A stretch of DNA of 37,385 nt from Acidobacteriota bacterium (GTDB lineage: Bacteria > Acidobacteriota > Vicinamibacteria > Vicinamibacterales > UBA2999). The translations under genes and the position numbers were made by a program. Location of the stretch: assembly GCA_016184455.1 (NCBI GenBank), contig JACPCS010000062.1, forward strand, positions 1 to 37,385. The letters are read 5' to 3'. Shown piece by piece: positions 17,247-26,345 of the stretch. The notes under the pieces are model-generated. The model did not search any database. It was not told the origin of the DNA and saw nothing but the letters and a program-made list of their open reading frames with translations. The first letter of the stretch is position 1; every line of letters starts with the position of its first letter.

Positions 17247-18568
17247 TCGGCGATCCACTGGTCGAGCGCGTCGAGCGCGCGCTCGGCCGTCGCGATCTTC
17301 CGCTCCCGGGCGCGGCGCGAGCCGGGCGCGGGTGACTCGATGATCCCGAACGTCATGTTCGTCGGCTGGTAATGGTGCGGGTCGGCGTGCGAGACGTAGT
17401 ACGCCAGCGCGCCAATCGCGGTCGTGCGCGGCGGCACGCGCGGCTCTTCGCCGCGAACGAGCGCCGCCGCGTTGCGCCCCGCGAGGAGTCCCGAGGCGGC
17501 CGACTCGACGTACCCCTCGACGCCGGACATCTGCCCGGCGAAGAAGAGATCCGGCCGCGTGCGCGTCTGCCACGTCTCGCGCAGCACGCGAGGGCCGTTG
17601 ATGTACGTGTTTCGGTGCACCAGACCGAATCGGACGAACTCGGCCTCCTCGAGACCGGGGACAAGCCGCAGCACGCGCGCCTGCTCGCCCCACTTCAACT
17701 GCGTCTGGAACCCGACGAGGCTGTAGTGATCGCCGGCGAGGTTGTCCTGCCGCAGCTGCACGACGGCGTACGGCGTGCGTCCGGTGCGCGGATCCACGAG
17801 ACCGACCGGCTTCATCGGCCCGAACCGCAGCGTATCGCGGCCGCGGTGCGCCATGACCTCGATCGGCAGGCACCCCTCGAAGAACTTCTCTCTGTCGAAA
17901 TCGTGCACGGTCGCCGATTCGGCCGTAGCCAGCGCGTCGTAGAAGCGATCGTACTCTTCCGGCGTCAGCGGGCAGTTCAGATAGTCACCCTCGGAATCGC
18001 CCGACGCGCCAAGACTGCGATCCCACCGCGACGCGCGAAACACCTTGCCCATGTCGATCGTCTCGGCAAGCACGATCGGGCTGATGGCGTCGTAGAAGTA
18101 CAGATGCTCGCCGCCGACGAACGCGGCGATATCGGCCGACAGCGACTCGGAGGTCAGCGGCCCGGTGGCGACGATGAGCGGGTACATCGCGGGATCGGTC
18201 GGGAGGTGCGCCACCTCCTCACGAGCGATGGTGATGAGCGGGTGCGACGCGATCGCATCGGTCACCGCCTGCGCAAAGCGCTCGCGATCGACGGCCAGCG
18301 CGGCACCGGCGGGCACGCGGTGCGCATCGGCCGCGCGCATCACGAGCGACCCGAGCCGCCGCATTTCCTCCTTGAGCAGGCCTACCGCGTTGTCCAGCTT
18401 GTCGCCGCGGAACGAGTTCGAGCAGACGAGCTCCGCCAGGCGATCGGTCTTGTGCACGGCGGTGGCGTGCACCGGCCGCATCTCGTGGATGACGACGCGG
18501 AGGCCCAGCGAAGCCGCCTGCCAGGCGGCTTCGGATCCAGCGAGCCCGCCGCCGATGATGTGAATCAT
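17204..18568 (-). CDS. trmFO: TrmFO, folate-dependent tRNA m5U54 methyltransferase
   Basis: A 454-residue flavoprotein that uses methylene-tetrahydrofolate to make 5-methyluridine at tRNA position 54. The FAD-binding Rossmann motif is at the very N terminus (IHIIGGGLAGSEAAWQAA), followed by HEMRP and the family signature CSNSFRGDKLDNAVGLLKEE containing a conserved Cys. A second conserved Cys lies in FFEGCLPIEVMA. The C-terminal part has FAGQMSGVEGYVESAASG, the second FAD region, and YQPTNMTFGI. Found mostly in organisms lacking TrmA. It sits between topA and xerC in the conserved order; the 66-bp gap to topA is filled by a palindromic repeat. Confidence 0.96.
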   Translation of the reverse strand: MIHIIGGGLAGSEAAWQAASLGLRVVIHEMRPVHATAVHKTDRLAELVCSNSFRGDKLDNAVGLLKEEMRRLGSLVMRAADAHRVPAGAALAVDRERFAQAVTDAIASHPLITIAREEVAHLPTDPAMYPLIVATGPLTSESLSADIAAFVGGEHLYFYDAISPIVLAETIDMGKVFRASRWDRSLGASGDSEGDYLNCPLTPEEYDRFYDALATAESATVHDFDREKFFEGCLPIEVMAHRGRDTLRFGPMKPVGLVDPRTGRTPYAVVQLRQDNLAGDHYSLVGFQTQLKWGEQARVLRLVPGLEEAEFVRFGLVHRNTYINGPRVLRETWQTRTRPDLFFAGQMSGVEGYVESAASGLLAGRNAAALVRGEEPRVPPRTTAIGALAYYVSHADPHHYQPTNMTFGIIESPAPGSRRARERKIATAERALDALDQWIAECIPSSVTFSSTSG

Positions 18569-18572
18569 GAGT

Positions 18573-18634
18573 CGACTTCAGGCTGTGGGCTCCGGGCTGT
18601 GGCCAAAGCCTGAAGTCCAAAGCCCACAGCCGGA
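18573..18634. repeat. Repeat family C copy 3: double inverted repeat between topA and trmFO
   Basis: Two perfect interleaved inverted pairs: ACTTCAGGCT (18575-18584) with AGCCTGAAGT (18607-18616), and GGCTGTGGGCT (18581-18591) with AGCCCACAGCC (18621-18631). They overlap, so they cannot both pair at once. CAAAGCCCACAG is shared with the repeat in the ABC-F gene. Confidence 0.75.
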
Positions 18635-21281
18635 TTACGCCCCGGCCGCCTTGCGCGCTCCGGCGGCCCGGGCGGACACACGCGGCGCAGCCCGGCGACC
18701 ACCCCCGCGCCGCGGCATCGGCACCGCATTGCGCCGCGCCTCGAGCAGTTCGGTCGCCTGCTCGAAGGTCACCGCCTGCGGGTTCGACCCGCGCGGAATC
18801 GATGCGTTGATGCGCCCGTCGGTCACGTACGGTCCGTAGCGCCCCTCGAGGACGCGGATCGTCGTGTCGCCCTTGGTGAGCTCGCGCAGCATGCGTTTGG
18901 CTGCCTGCCGGCGCCGCAACTGCTTGGGCGCGCGCAGCAGCGCCAGGGCCGCGTCGAGCGAAATGTTGAACACGTCCTCGTCCGACTCGAGCGAGCGGAA
19001 CTCGTCGCCGTGCTTCACGTACGGGCCGAACCGCCCGAAGTTGGTCACGATCGGCTGGTTGTCGTCCGGGTGCGGGCCGACGACCCGCGGCAGCGACAGG
19101 AGCGTGAGCGCCTGCTCGAGCGTGACGGTCGACTCCGTCATCCCCGCCTGCAGCGACGCGCGCTTCGGCTTCTCCGCCCTTTGACCTTTGCCTTTTGCCT
19201 TCTGACTTCCGTTCGGCGTTTCGCCCAGCTGCACGTACGCGCCGTACCGGCCGCTCATCACGTAGACGTTCTGCCTCGTCGCCGGGTCGACGCCCAGCAC
19301 ACGCGGGCCCTCGGCCTTCGCGCGCACGAGCTCGACCGCCTTCTCGAGCGCCAGATCCGCCGGCGCAATGTCGTCCGGAAGCGAGGCGGTGCGTCCGGGC
19401 CCGCCCTCGCCGACCTGTACGAACGGTCCGAACCGTCCGATGCGAATCCGCACCGGCTCCCCGCGCTCCGGATCGGTGCCGAGATCGAGCACGGGATAGT
19501 CTGCCCGCGTCTCGCCGCGCGTCACCGCCGGCAGCAGCCCGCGATGCTTCCTGTCGCCGTAATAGAACTGCTTGAGGAAGGCGATCCATTCGCGCTCACC
19601 GCGCGAAATTTCGTCGAGGTCGTCCTCCATCTCCGCCGTGAAGTCGGTCTCGACGAAGTCGCCGAAATGCTCTCGCAGGAGCTTCGTCACCGCAAACGCC
19701 GTGAAGCTCGGGACGAGCGCCTTTCCCTGCCGGAACACGTAGCCGCGCCGGACGATCGTGGCGATCGTCGGCGCATAGGTCGACGGCCGGCCGATGCCGA
19801 GCCGCTCCAGCTCCTTGATGAGCGATGCCTCGGTGAAGCGCGGGGGCGGCGTCGTTTCGTGCCGCTTCGGCTCGGCGCCGACGAGCGTCATCCCAGTGCT
19901 GCCATCCACGTGGATGCGATCGCCGACCGCGCACTGCGGCAGGATGGTCTCCTGCTCTTCGAGCTCCGCCACGGGATCGTCGCTCCCCTCCACGTAGGCG
20001 CGCCGGAAGCCGGCGAACTCGATCGCCTTGCCGCTGGCCGTGAGCACGGCGGTCTCGCCGTTCTCGCCGGCGGCCGAGATTTCGATCGTCGTGCGCTGCA
20101 CGCGGGCGTCGACCATCTGCGACGCCATCGTCCGCTTCCAGACGAGGTCGTAGATCTTCAGATCGTCGGGATCGAGCACGCCCTCGAGCTGGCTCGGCGC
20201 GAGCCGGAAGTCGGACGGGCGGATCGCCTCGTGCGCCTCCTGCGCGTTCTTCACGCGCGTCTGATAGCGCCGTGGTCCGTCGTAGTACTCCTGGCCGAAC
20301 ATCTGCTTGATGACGCGCGCCGACTCCTGCAGCGCCTTTTCCGACAGCGTCGTCGAGTCGGTGCGATGGTAGGTGATGAGCCCTTCCATCTCGCCGTTGC
20401 CGATGTCGACGCCCTGGAACAGCCGCTGCGCCGCCTGCGACGCCGGGCTTCTGCTCGACGGAGGTCACGTCCCACGGCACGTTGCGGCGGGTGACGTCGA
20501 CCAATCGGCCTGCGGCGGCCTCGTCGAGCAGCCGCACGTTCTCGCCTTTCAGGGCCCCCGTGGAGGGTTCGAAATCCTTGCCGGTGGCAATCCGCTGATC
20601 GCCGAGGCGCACGAGCGTCGCGACGAACTCGCGGCCGTCGCCCTCGATCGTCGCTTCGAGATCCCAGTAGACGCCGGCACGGAACGCGCGCCGTTCCTCC
20701 TCGCGCTCGACGATGAGACGGACGGCCACGCTCTGCACGCGTCCGGCGCTCAAGCCGGTCTGCACCTTCTTCCAGAGCAGCGGCGACAGCGTATAGCCGT
20801 AGAGCCGATCGAGGATGCGCCGGCTCTCCTGCGCGCGCACCAGGTTCTCGTTCAGATCGCTCGGGTTGTCGAGCGCCTCCTTCACCGCGTCCTCGGTGAT
20901 CTCGTGGAACACGATGCGCCGCACCGGCACGCGCGGCTTGAGGACCTGCGTCAGATGCCAGCTGATCGACTCGCCCTCGCGGTCGGGGTCGGTCGCGAGC
21001 AGCACCTCCGACGCCTCCTTCAGCGCGGTCTTGAGGTGAGCGACCTGCTTCTTCTTGTCGCCCGGTACCACGTAGTACGGCTTGAAGTCGCTCTCGACGT
21101 CGACACCGAGGCGCCCCCATTCCTTCTCTTTGATCTCCTTGGGGACCTCGGCGGCCGACTCGGGCAGGTCGCGGATGTGCCCGTAGCTCGCTTCGACGCG
21201 GTACTTCGCGCCGAGAAAGCGGCCGAGCGTCTTCGCCTTCGCCGGCGACTCCACGATCACCAGAGGCTTGGCTGCAGCCAT
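18635..21281 (-). pseudogene. topA: topA, DNA topoisomerase I, interrupted by an internal deletion and frameshift
   Basis: Type IA topoisomerase that relaxes negative supercoils. The 5' part (ATG 21281 to about 20430) has the TOPRIM start [18 protein letters not shown] and [15 protein letters not shown]. The 3' part, in another frame, has the active-site Tyr in [10 protein letters not shown] and ends in several C-terminal repeats (GRFGPFVQVG, GRYGAYVQLG, FGRFGPYVKHG, GRYGPYVTDG). The two frames meet near 20425-20440: VEQKPG should be followed by about 30 residues including the near-invariant PFTTSTLQQEA, but the sequence jumps to [20 protein letters not shown]. About 85-90 bp, not a multiple of three, is missing. 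topA is normally essential, so a sequencing or assembly deletion is as likely as a real break. Low-complexity insertion at 19177-19210. Confidence 0.85.
19177..19210. repeat. Low-complexity repeat inside topA (AAGGCAAAAGGCAAAGG on the minus strand)
   Basis: On the minus strand this reads as purine-only words AAGGCAAA and AAGGTCAAAGG and encodes QKAKGKGQRAE between two C-terminal topoisomerase repeats. Composition differs sharply from the GC-rich surroundings. Like the family C copies it keeps the frame. Confidence 0.55.
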
Positions 21282-21307
21282 TCGAATCAAACCCAAAGTA
21301 ACATGGT

Positions 21308-22315
21308 TCACGCCGGCCGCATGAAACGGCCGTCCTCGACCCGCCGCACCAGACCGCGGAGCTCGAGCTCCAGCAGGCGCGGCAGCAGCCGCACGCCTGC
21401 GACACCGGCCGCTGCGGACAGGCGGTCCAGGTCGTACGATTCGCCGGTGCGCATCAGCTTCAGGAGCGGATCGGGTGAACCGGTTGCCCGATCACCGGAC
21501 GGGCCGTCGCGGCCCACCGGCCACCCCAGTTCTTCTACGATATCGTCCGCACACTCCACAATCTTTGCGCCGTCCCGCAAGAGCGCGTGGGCGCCCCGGT
21601 TGCGGCCGCTCAGGACGTTGCCGGGCACCGCCATCACCTCGCGCCCCTGTTCGAGCGCGCACGCGGCCGTGATGAGCGATCCCGACTGCTCCGACGCCTC
21701 GATGACGACGACCGCGCGCGAGAGGCCGCTGATCAGGCGATTGCGCATCGGAAAGTGGAACGCGAGCGGCGGCGTGCCCGGCGGGTACTCGCTCACGACG
21801 AGTCCGTGCGCCGCGATCTCGCGCGCGAGCTCCGCATGCTCGCGCGGGTACACGCGATCGACCCCCGAACCGAGCACCGCGATCGTGCGTCCAGCGGTCA
21901 ATGCGCCGCGGTGCGCCGCCGAATCGACGCCGCGCGCAAGCCCGCTGACCACGACGATGCCGCGCGCGGCGAGATCGGCCGCGAGCCGACCGGCGATCTC
22001 GAGCGACGCGGCGCACGCGGCTCGCGAGCCGACGATCGCCACGGCAGGCGCGTCGAACGCACCGAGCGAGCCGCGATACCAGAGTGCGGGCGGCATGTCG
22101 GAGGTCGCGCCCAGCGCCGCCGGAAACCGGCAGTCGTTCCAGGCGACCACGCCGATGCCACCCTCTGCCGCGCGCGTGCGGGACGCGCGTGCCTCATCGA
22201 GCCAGACCGCCGCGGCCCCGCGCAGAGCTGGATCGCGGGCGCGGAGGCGATCGGTCAGGCCGACACGCGGAAGGTCGGGAACGAGCGAGAGCGCAACAGC
22301 CTCATCCAGCGTCAT
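21308..22315 (-). CDS. dprA: DprA/Smf, DNA-processing protein
   Basis: A 335-residue protein that loads RecA onto incoming single-stranded DNA during transformation. The Rossmann-like core is clear: [98 protein letters not shown] and a C-terminal winged-helix part ending [10 protein letters not shown] start it at ATG 22313-22315, preceded by GAGGAGG; the open frame continues upstream but without conserved residues. It is 26 bp upstream of topA. A strong promoter lies at 22473-22502. Together with comF in this window it hints at competence genes, but a DNA uptake machine is not visible here. Confidence 0.93.
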   Translation of the reverse strand: MTLDEAVALSLVPDLPRVGLTDRLRARDPALRGAAAVWLDEARASRTRAAEGGIGVVAWNDCRFPAALGATSDMPPALWYRGSLGAFDAPAVAIVGSRAACAASLEIAGRLAADLAARGIVVVSGLARGVDSAAHRGALTAGRTIAVLGSGVDRVYPREHAELAREIAAHGLVVSEYPPGTPPLAFHFPMRNRLISGLSRAVVVIEASEQSGSLITAACALEQGREVMAVPGNVLSGRNRGAHALLRDGAKIVECADDIVEELGWPVGRDGPSGDRATGSPDPLLKLMRTGESYDLDRLSAAAGVAGVRLLPRLLELELRGLVRRVEDGRFMRPA

Positions 22316-22472
22316 ACGGACCTCCTCGGCCAGTGGTGTCCGGAATGCGCCGGGCGGTGTCGCGTCCCACCGCGGACGTGGGAGTGGAATGACGCGCGGA
22401 GGCTGGAAACGGAAAAAGGCCGGAGCCCCCGCCGCGACCCGCGCAGCGGCGGCGCCCGACCTCGTTGTCTCG

Positions 22473-22502
22473 ATTATAGGCAGCGGGAGCGTCAGTTCAC
22501 AA
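22473..22502 (-). promoter_or_regulatory. Sigma-70-type promoter for dprA
   Basis: On the minus strand TTGTGA (22502-22497), an 18-bp spacer, then a consensus TATAAT (22478-22473). Transcription would start near 22466 and read dprA-topA-trmFO-xerC. It is the only perfect TATAAT -10 I noticed in a properly placed position. Confidence 0.6.
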
Positions 22503-22635
22503 CCGAGCAGTGACACATCTCGAAAACACTGCCTGGAAGGTGGCCGCCATTCCGCGTGCGTTTCGGCGCAATTTGCGTACGGCCGGCTGGTACGTGCCTT
22601 GCTCGGCCGTAGTAAACTGTTGAATCGTCACGTGC

Positions 22636-22664
22636 TTGCGCGCTGCACGGACGACCGCTATAGT
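22636..22664 (+). promoter_or_regulatory. Sigma-70-type promoter for the TPR gene, close to its start codon
   Basis: TTGCGC (22636-22641), a 17-bp spacer and TATAGT (22659-22664). The start codon at 22677 is only 12 bp beyond the -10, so the transcript would have a leader of about six bases and no room for a Shine-Dalgarno site. Confidence 0.55.
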
Positions 22665-22676
22665 TGGGACCTTTCC

Positions 22677-23033
22677 ATGCGAGTTTCTGCCGCCTCGCTC
22701 CTCTGTCTGCTGCTGGTGCTGAGCGCGACGCCCGCCGCGGCCGACACCCGCGGCGACGCGAAGAAGCAGGTGGAGTTCGGCATCGCGGTCGCGCAGCGCG
22801 GCTTGTGGCGGGAAGCGATTTACCGCTGGCTCCGCGCCGTGCAGATCGATCCGACCTACGCGGCGGCACACAACAACCTCGGCATCGCCTACGAGCACGA
22901 AGGGGAGCTGGACAAGGCGCGCGCGGCGTACGAGAAAGCGATCGATCTCGAGCCCGACAACACGTTCATCAAGCAGAACTACGAGCTGTTCAAGGAAATC
23001 AATGACCGCACGACTCGCCAGGACACTCAGTAG
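22677..23033 (+). CDS. Exported TPR-repeat protein
   Basis: A 118-residue protein with a cleavable signal peptide (MRVSAASLLCLLLVLSATPA) and about two tetratricopeptide repeats: WREAIYRWLRAVQIDPTYAA followed by AHNNLGIAYEHEGELDKARA and AYEKAIDLEPDN. TPR helices mediate protein-protein contacts, here in the periplasm. The gene overlaps the downstream lipoprotein gene by 32 bp in another frame, so the products are likely made together and may interact. No Shine-Dalgarno site precedes the start codon; a promoter lies unusually close. Confidence 0.85.
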   Translation: MRVSAASLLCLLLVLSATPAAADTRGDAKKQVEFGIAVAQRGLWREAIYRWLRAVQIDPTYAAAHNNLGIAYEHEGELDKARAAYEKAIDLEPDNTFIKQNYELFKEINDRTTRQDTQ

Positions 23034-23760
23034 CGTCGCGGCGGTCATCGTGACCGCGGCGTGCACGAGCTACTACGAGATTCCGATCGAGACGCCGATC
23101 CGGCCGAAGCTCGACGTGTCGGCATTCCAGCGCGTCTTCGTCGCCGGCTTCATCGCGGGCGGCACCGAAGACGTCGACAGCAATCTCGAGACGACGCGCC
23201 TGCTGCGGAGCCAGCTGCGAACCAAGTCGGAGCTGCGCGTCATCGACGCGGACGTGCTGCCGCTGATGGAGGTCGCGCTCGAAGGGCGCGAGGGCTCGAA
23301 CGGCGACAAGCAGGCGCCGGCGGCGGCGATCAAGGAAGACTCGGACCTCGAGGCGTACGAGCACGTCTTCGCCAACGTCGAGTACTGGAAGCGGATCGGC
23401 GAAGAGTATCAGCAGCCGCTCATCGTGACCGGCACGGTGATGTTCGCGCCGCAGGCCCGCTCCGGCATCGTGCAGCGCGATCAGGAGGTCTACGACTCGT
23501 TCGGCCGTCGCCGGGTCGTCCCCGTGCGCACCTACATGGAGCGCAAAGGCTTCGTGCTGCGGCCGCGGTTCATCTTCATCGACGGCCGCACCGGGACCGT
23601 TCTGCACTCGGAGAACTTCCGCGAGGAGATTCTCTACAACGCGAACCAGCAGTCGCCCGCACTCTCGTCGTACTTCGAGCTGATGGACCGGCTCATCCCG
23701 AGCTTCCTCAGCACGCTCAGCAGCCAGCGCGTCCGCGGCACCCGCATCCTGCTCCAGTAG
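23002..23760 (+). CDS. Lipoprotein of unknown function, coupled to the TPR gene
   Basis: A 252-residue lipoprotein: MTARLARTLSSVAAVIVTAAC gives a lipobox T-A-A-C, then SYYEIPIETPIRPKLD. The body alternates strands and helices: FQRVFVAGFIAGG, a long region with LLRSQLRTKSELRVIDADVL, PLIVTGTVMFAPQ, and RFIFIDGRTGTVLHSENFRE near the end. The pattern of a nucleotide-free alpha/beta fold with a phrase about binding to an outer-membrane lipid recalls CsgG-like lipoproteins, but I cannot assign it to that family with confidence. Its start lies inside the TPR gene. Downstream is a 46-bp palindromic repeat, then rplU. Confidence 0.75.
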   Translation: MTARLARTLSSVAAVIVTAACTSYYEIPIETPIRPKLDVSAFQRVFVAGFIAGGTEDVDSNLETTRLLRSQLRTKSELRVIDADVLPLMEVALEGREGSNGDKQAPAAAIKEDSDLEAYEHVFANVEYWKRIGEEYQQPLIVTGTVMFAPQARSGIVQRDQEVYDSFGRRRVVPVRTYMERKGFVLRPRFIFIDGRTGTVLHSENFREEILYNANQQSPALSSYFELMDRLIPSFLSTLSSQRVRGTRILLQ

Positions 23761-23806
23761 GGCGGGGCTCGCCGAGCCAGGCGAAGCGGGGCGAGGCAGG
23801 CCCGCC
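23761..23806. repeat. Repeat family F copy 1 (46-bp palindrome)
   Basis: Begins right after the lipoprotein stop with GGCGGGGCTCGCCGAGCC and ends GCAGGCCCGCC. Aligned without gaps to the reverse complement of the copy at 33828-33873 it matches at 39 of 46 positions. The arms pair with one mismatch in nine. It may end the upstream transcript. Confidence 0.75.
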
Positions 23807-23901
23807 GCCAGTTGCCCCGGCAGCGTGCGCTCTGTTAACCTGAGACGTTTGGGCGGGCCCGAAGGGCCGGCCTGTCAGGACTTCAGCCGAGGAAAACGCC
23901 C

Positions 23902-24216
23902 GTGTACGCGATCATTCAGACCCGCGGCCACCAGCTCAAGGTGACGCCGGGCGCCGTAGTCGAGATCGACGGACCGCCCGCCGCGGCCGGGTCGGAGGTC
24001 ACCTTCGATCAGGTGCTGCTCGTCGAAAAGGATGCCGGCGACGTCATCGCCGGCGCGCCGTTCGTCGCCAACGCCCGCGTGGTCGGGGTGGTCGACGGGG
24101 AGGCGCGCGGCCCGAAGCTGCGCGTGTTCAAGGTGAAGCGGCGCAAGGGCTTTCGCAAGACGCGCGGGCACCGCAGCGTCTTCACCCGCGTGCGCATTAC
24201 CGATATTCAGGTGTAA
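23902..24216 (+). CDS. rplU: Ribosomal protein bL21
   Basis: A 104-residue 50S subunit protein that binds 23S rRNA. The family pattern is clear: [44 protein letters not shown] and [15 protein letters not shown]. Start is GTG 23902, preceded by AGGA about 8 bases upstream. It leads rplU-rpmA-obgE-nadD-rsfS-comF. Upstream, GGCCC-GAA-GGGCC (23856-23868) forms a tight hairpin in the probable leader and may be part of an autoregulatory leader, which is only a guess. Confidence 0.97.
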   Translation: MYAIIQTRGHQLKVTPGAVVEIDGPPAAAGSEVTFDQVLLVEKDAGDVIAGAPFVANARVVGVVDGEARGPKLRVFKVKRRKGFRKTRGHRSVFTRVRITDIQV

Positions 24217-24218
24217 CG

Positions 24219-24476
24219 ATGGCTCATAAGAAGGGACAGGGGAGCTCACGCAACGGCCGCGACAGCAACGCGCAGCGGCTCGGCGTCAAGCGCCACGATG
24301 GCAACTTCGTGACCGGCGGCTCGATCCTGGTGCGCCAGAAGGGGCGCCGCTTCGAGCCCGGCCTGAACGTCGGGCTCGGCAAGGACCACTCGCTGTTTGC
24401 GAAGATCGACGGCACAGTGCGCTTCGAGAACCACGGCCAGCACGGCCGTCGCATCTCGATCATTCCCGTTCAATAG
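24219..24476 (+). CDS. rpmA: Ribosomal protein bL27
   Basis: An 85-residue 50S protein whose N-terminal tail reaches the peptidyl transferase centre. It starts [19 protein letters not shown] after the initiator Met, so no cleaved N-terminal extension of the Firmicutes type is present. The conserved [16 protein letters not shown] and [16 protein letters not shown] are intact. It follows rplU by 2 bp and ends 3 bp before the start of a repeat-filled gap. Confidence 0.97.
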   Translation: MAHKKGQGSSRNGRDSNAQRLGVKRHDGNFVTGGSILVRQKGRRFEPGLNVGLGKDHSLFAKIDGTVRFENHGQHGRRISIIPVQ

Positions 24477-24480
24477 CGTT

Positions 24481-24557
24481 CAACTCCAAACTTCCAACTC
24501 CACAACTCCCAAACCGAACCTTCGGTTGGGTGTTGGGAGTTGGTGTCTTGGGAGTTG
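24481..24557. repeat. Repeat family A copy 4 (CAACTCCCAA / TTGGGAGTTG)
   Basis: Arms CAACTCCCAA (24503-24512) and TTGGGAGTTG (24533-24542), with an inner pair CCGAA (24514-24518) and TTCGG (24521-24525) making a strong compound hairpin. Related words CAACTCCAAA, TTCCAACTCC and CTTGGGAGTTGAG flank it on both sides. It separates rpmA from obgE and could attenuate read-through. Confidence 0.88.
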
Positions 24558-24573
24558 AGTCATACTGGTAGGG

Positions 24574-25665
24574 ATGTTCGTCGACGAGGTGGACATCCAC
24601 GTGGCCGCAGGCGACGGCGGTCGCGGCGCGCTCAGCTTCCGACGCGAGAAGTTCGTTCCCCGCGGCGGCCCCGACGGCGGCGACGGCGGCCATGGCGGCT
24701 CGGTCTACGTGGTTGCCACCCCGCGCAAGAACACGCTCATCGACTTCCGCTACCATCCCGAGTTCGAGGCGCGCCGCGGCGAGCACGGCCAGGGCTCGAA
24801 CCGTACAGGCCAGGACGGGGACGATCTCACGATCGACGTGCCGGTCGGCACGCTCGTCTTCGCCACGCACGCGCCTGGTGAGTCCGAATCCGAGCACGAG
24901 GCGGGGGCGACGCATGGGCCGCCCCTGCGTCTGCTCGCGGATCTGATCGAACCGGGGCAGCGCGTGCTGGTTGCGAAAGGCGGACGCGGTGGGCGCGGCA
25001 ACGCACGGTTCGCCACGTCGACCAATCGCGCGCCGCGGCGAACGGAACCGGGCGAGCCGGGCGAGGAGCGGTTTCTGCGGCTGCAGCTGAAGCTGCTTGC
25101 GGATGTCGGGCTGGTCGGGTTCCCGAACGCCGGCAAGTCGACGCTCATCGCGCGGATCTCTGCCGCGCGGCCCAAGATTGCGGATTATCCGTTCACCACG
25201 CTGACGCCGAACCTCGGCGTCGTGACGCTCAGCGACGACCGCAGCTTCGTCGTCGCCGACGTGCCGGGTCTGATCGCGGGCGCGCACGCGGGTCAGGGCC
25301 TCGGCGACCGCTTTCTCCGCCACGTCGAGCGGACGCTCGTGCTCATTCACCTTGTCGACGTCTCGAGCGCGTCGGGACGCGACCCGGTCGATGATTTCGA
25401 GGTGATCCTCGAGGAGCTGCGCCGGTTCGATGCGAAGGTGGCGGCCAAGCCGCAGATCGTGGCCGCCAACAAGATCGACGCCCTCGACGATCCGACGCGC
25501 CTCGAGCGCCTCGAAGCGCGCGTGCGCCAGCAGCGGCTCCCCTTCTACCGGATTTCGGGCGTCACCGGCGAGGGCGTCGACGATCTGCTCGAAGCAGCCT
25601 GGCGGCAGGTCGCGGCGGGGCGCGCTGCCGGCGAGGCGTCGCTCGTCGCGTCACCGAAGGCATGA
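24574..25665 (+). CDS. obgE: ObgE/CgtA, ribosome-associated GTPase
   Basis: A 363-residue GTPase needed for 50S assembly. The glycine-rich Obg domain occupies residues 1-160 ([45 protein letters not shown]). The G domain has G1 [10 protein letters not shown]2 [10 protein letters not shown]3 [20 protein letters not shown] and G4 NKID. There is no C-terminal OCT domain, so it is the short form. A 20-residue acidic insertion ([13 protein letters not shown]) lies within the Obg domain, in a loop of one of its repeats. The start ATG follows GGTAGGG. Its stop overlaps the nadD start (ATGA). Confidence 0.96.
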   Translation: MFVDEVDIHVAAGDGGRGALSFRREKFVPRGGPDGGDGGHGGSVYVVATPRKNTLIDFRYHPEFEARRGEHGQGSNRTGQDGDDLTIDVPVGTLVFATHAPGESESEHEAGATHGPPLRLLADLIEPGQRVLVAKGGRGGRGNARFATSTNRAPRRTEPGEPGEERFLRLQLKLLADVGLVGFPNAGKSTLIARISAARPKIADYPFTTLTPNLGVVTLSDDRSFVVADVPGLIAGAHAGQGLGDRFLRHVERTLVLIHLVDVSSASGRDPVDDFEVILEELRRFDAKVAAKPQIVAANKIDALDDPTRLERLEARVRQQRLPFYRISGVTGEGVDDLLEAAWRQVAAGRAAGEASLVASPKA

Positions 25666-26345
25666 CGCGGCGTCTCGGCGTGGTGGGCGGTACCTTCGAT
25701 CCGATTCACTTCGGCCATCTCGACGCGGCGGAGGCGGCGCGGTCGGCGCTGTCGCTCGACGAGGTGCTGTTCGTCCCGTCGCATGACCCGCCGCACCGCC
25801 CTGTCGATCCGCATGCCACGGCGTTCCACCGCTTCGCGCTCGTCGCGCTCGCGATCGACGGCCGACCCGGCTTCCGCGTCTCGGATCTGGAACTGCGGCG
25901 GCCCGGCAGCTCGTATACCGCCGATACGCTGCGCAGCCTGCACGGAGCGGGTTGGCGGCCGGGCGAGCTGTACTTCGTTCTTGGCGCCGACGCGTTTGCA
26001 GAAATTGCCACCTGGCGCGAGTTCCCCGGCGTGCTCGGCGGCGCACATTTCGTGGTGGTGGCCCGTCCGGGCGTGACGATCGATGAGGCGCTGGCGCGGA
26101 CGCCGGAGCTGCAGCCGAGAGTACGGGCCGGTGCCGCCGGCGTCGCAACCGCCGGAACGACTGCGATTTTTCGCGTGGAAGCCCGCACCCGCGACGTGTC
26201 GTCGACGACGATCCGCGCGCGTCTCGCGGCGGGGCAGCCGATCGACGATCTGGTCCCTGCCGCCGTTGCGCGGCATATCGCCGCGCACGATCTGTACGTG
26301 GAAAGCAGCTTGCATGGCCACAGCAAAGACATCCAGGGCTCGTAA
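25662..26345 (+). CDS. nadD: NadD, nicotinate-nucleotide adenylyltransferase
   Basis: A 227-residue enzyme that adenylates nicotinate mononucleotide in NAD synthesis. The nucleotidyltransferase signature [12 protein letters not shown] (with the HxGH element) is near the N terminus, followed by [13 protein letters not shown], and the second substrate motif [15 protein letters not shown] near the C terminus. It overlaps obgE by 4 bp and rsfS by 32 bp, so it is translated within the cluster. Confidence 0.95.
   Translation: MTRRLGVVGGTFDPIHFGHLDAAEAARSALSLDEVLFVPSHDPPHRPVDPHATAFHRFALVALAIDGRPGFRVSDLELRRPGSSYTADTLRSLHGAGWRPGELYFVLGADAFAEIATWREFPGVLGGAHFVVVARPGVTIDEALARTPELQPRVRAGAAGVATAGTTAIFRVEARTRDVSSTTIRARLAAGQPIDDLVPAAVARHIAAHDLYVESSLHGHSKDIQGS

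Larger units (their letters stand above)
22316..22676. other. Divergent intergenic region between dprA and the TPR gene
   Basis: A 361-bp gap holding a promoter for each flanking gene (listed separately). The dprA leader of about 150 nt contains CCGCCGC/GCGGCGG arms (22452-22446 and 22435-22429 on the minus strand) followed 11 nt later by five T, which might be a weak attenuator. I see no further gene. Confidence 0.5.

Noticed and set aside
20373..22676. Upstream part of a long plus-strand open frame that ends in the TPR gene
   Set aside because: It is antisense to topA and dprA and lacks any motif; only the last 118 codons are a gene, with their own promoter and signal peptide.
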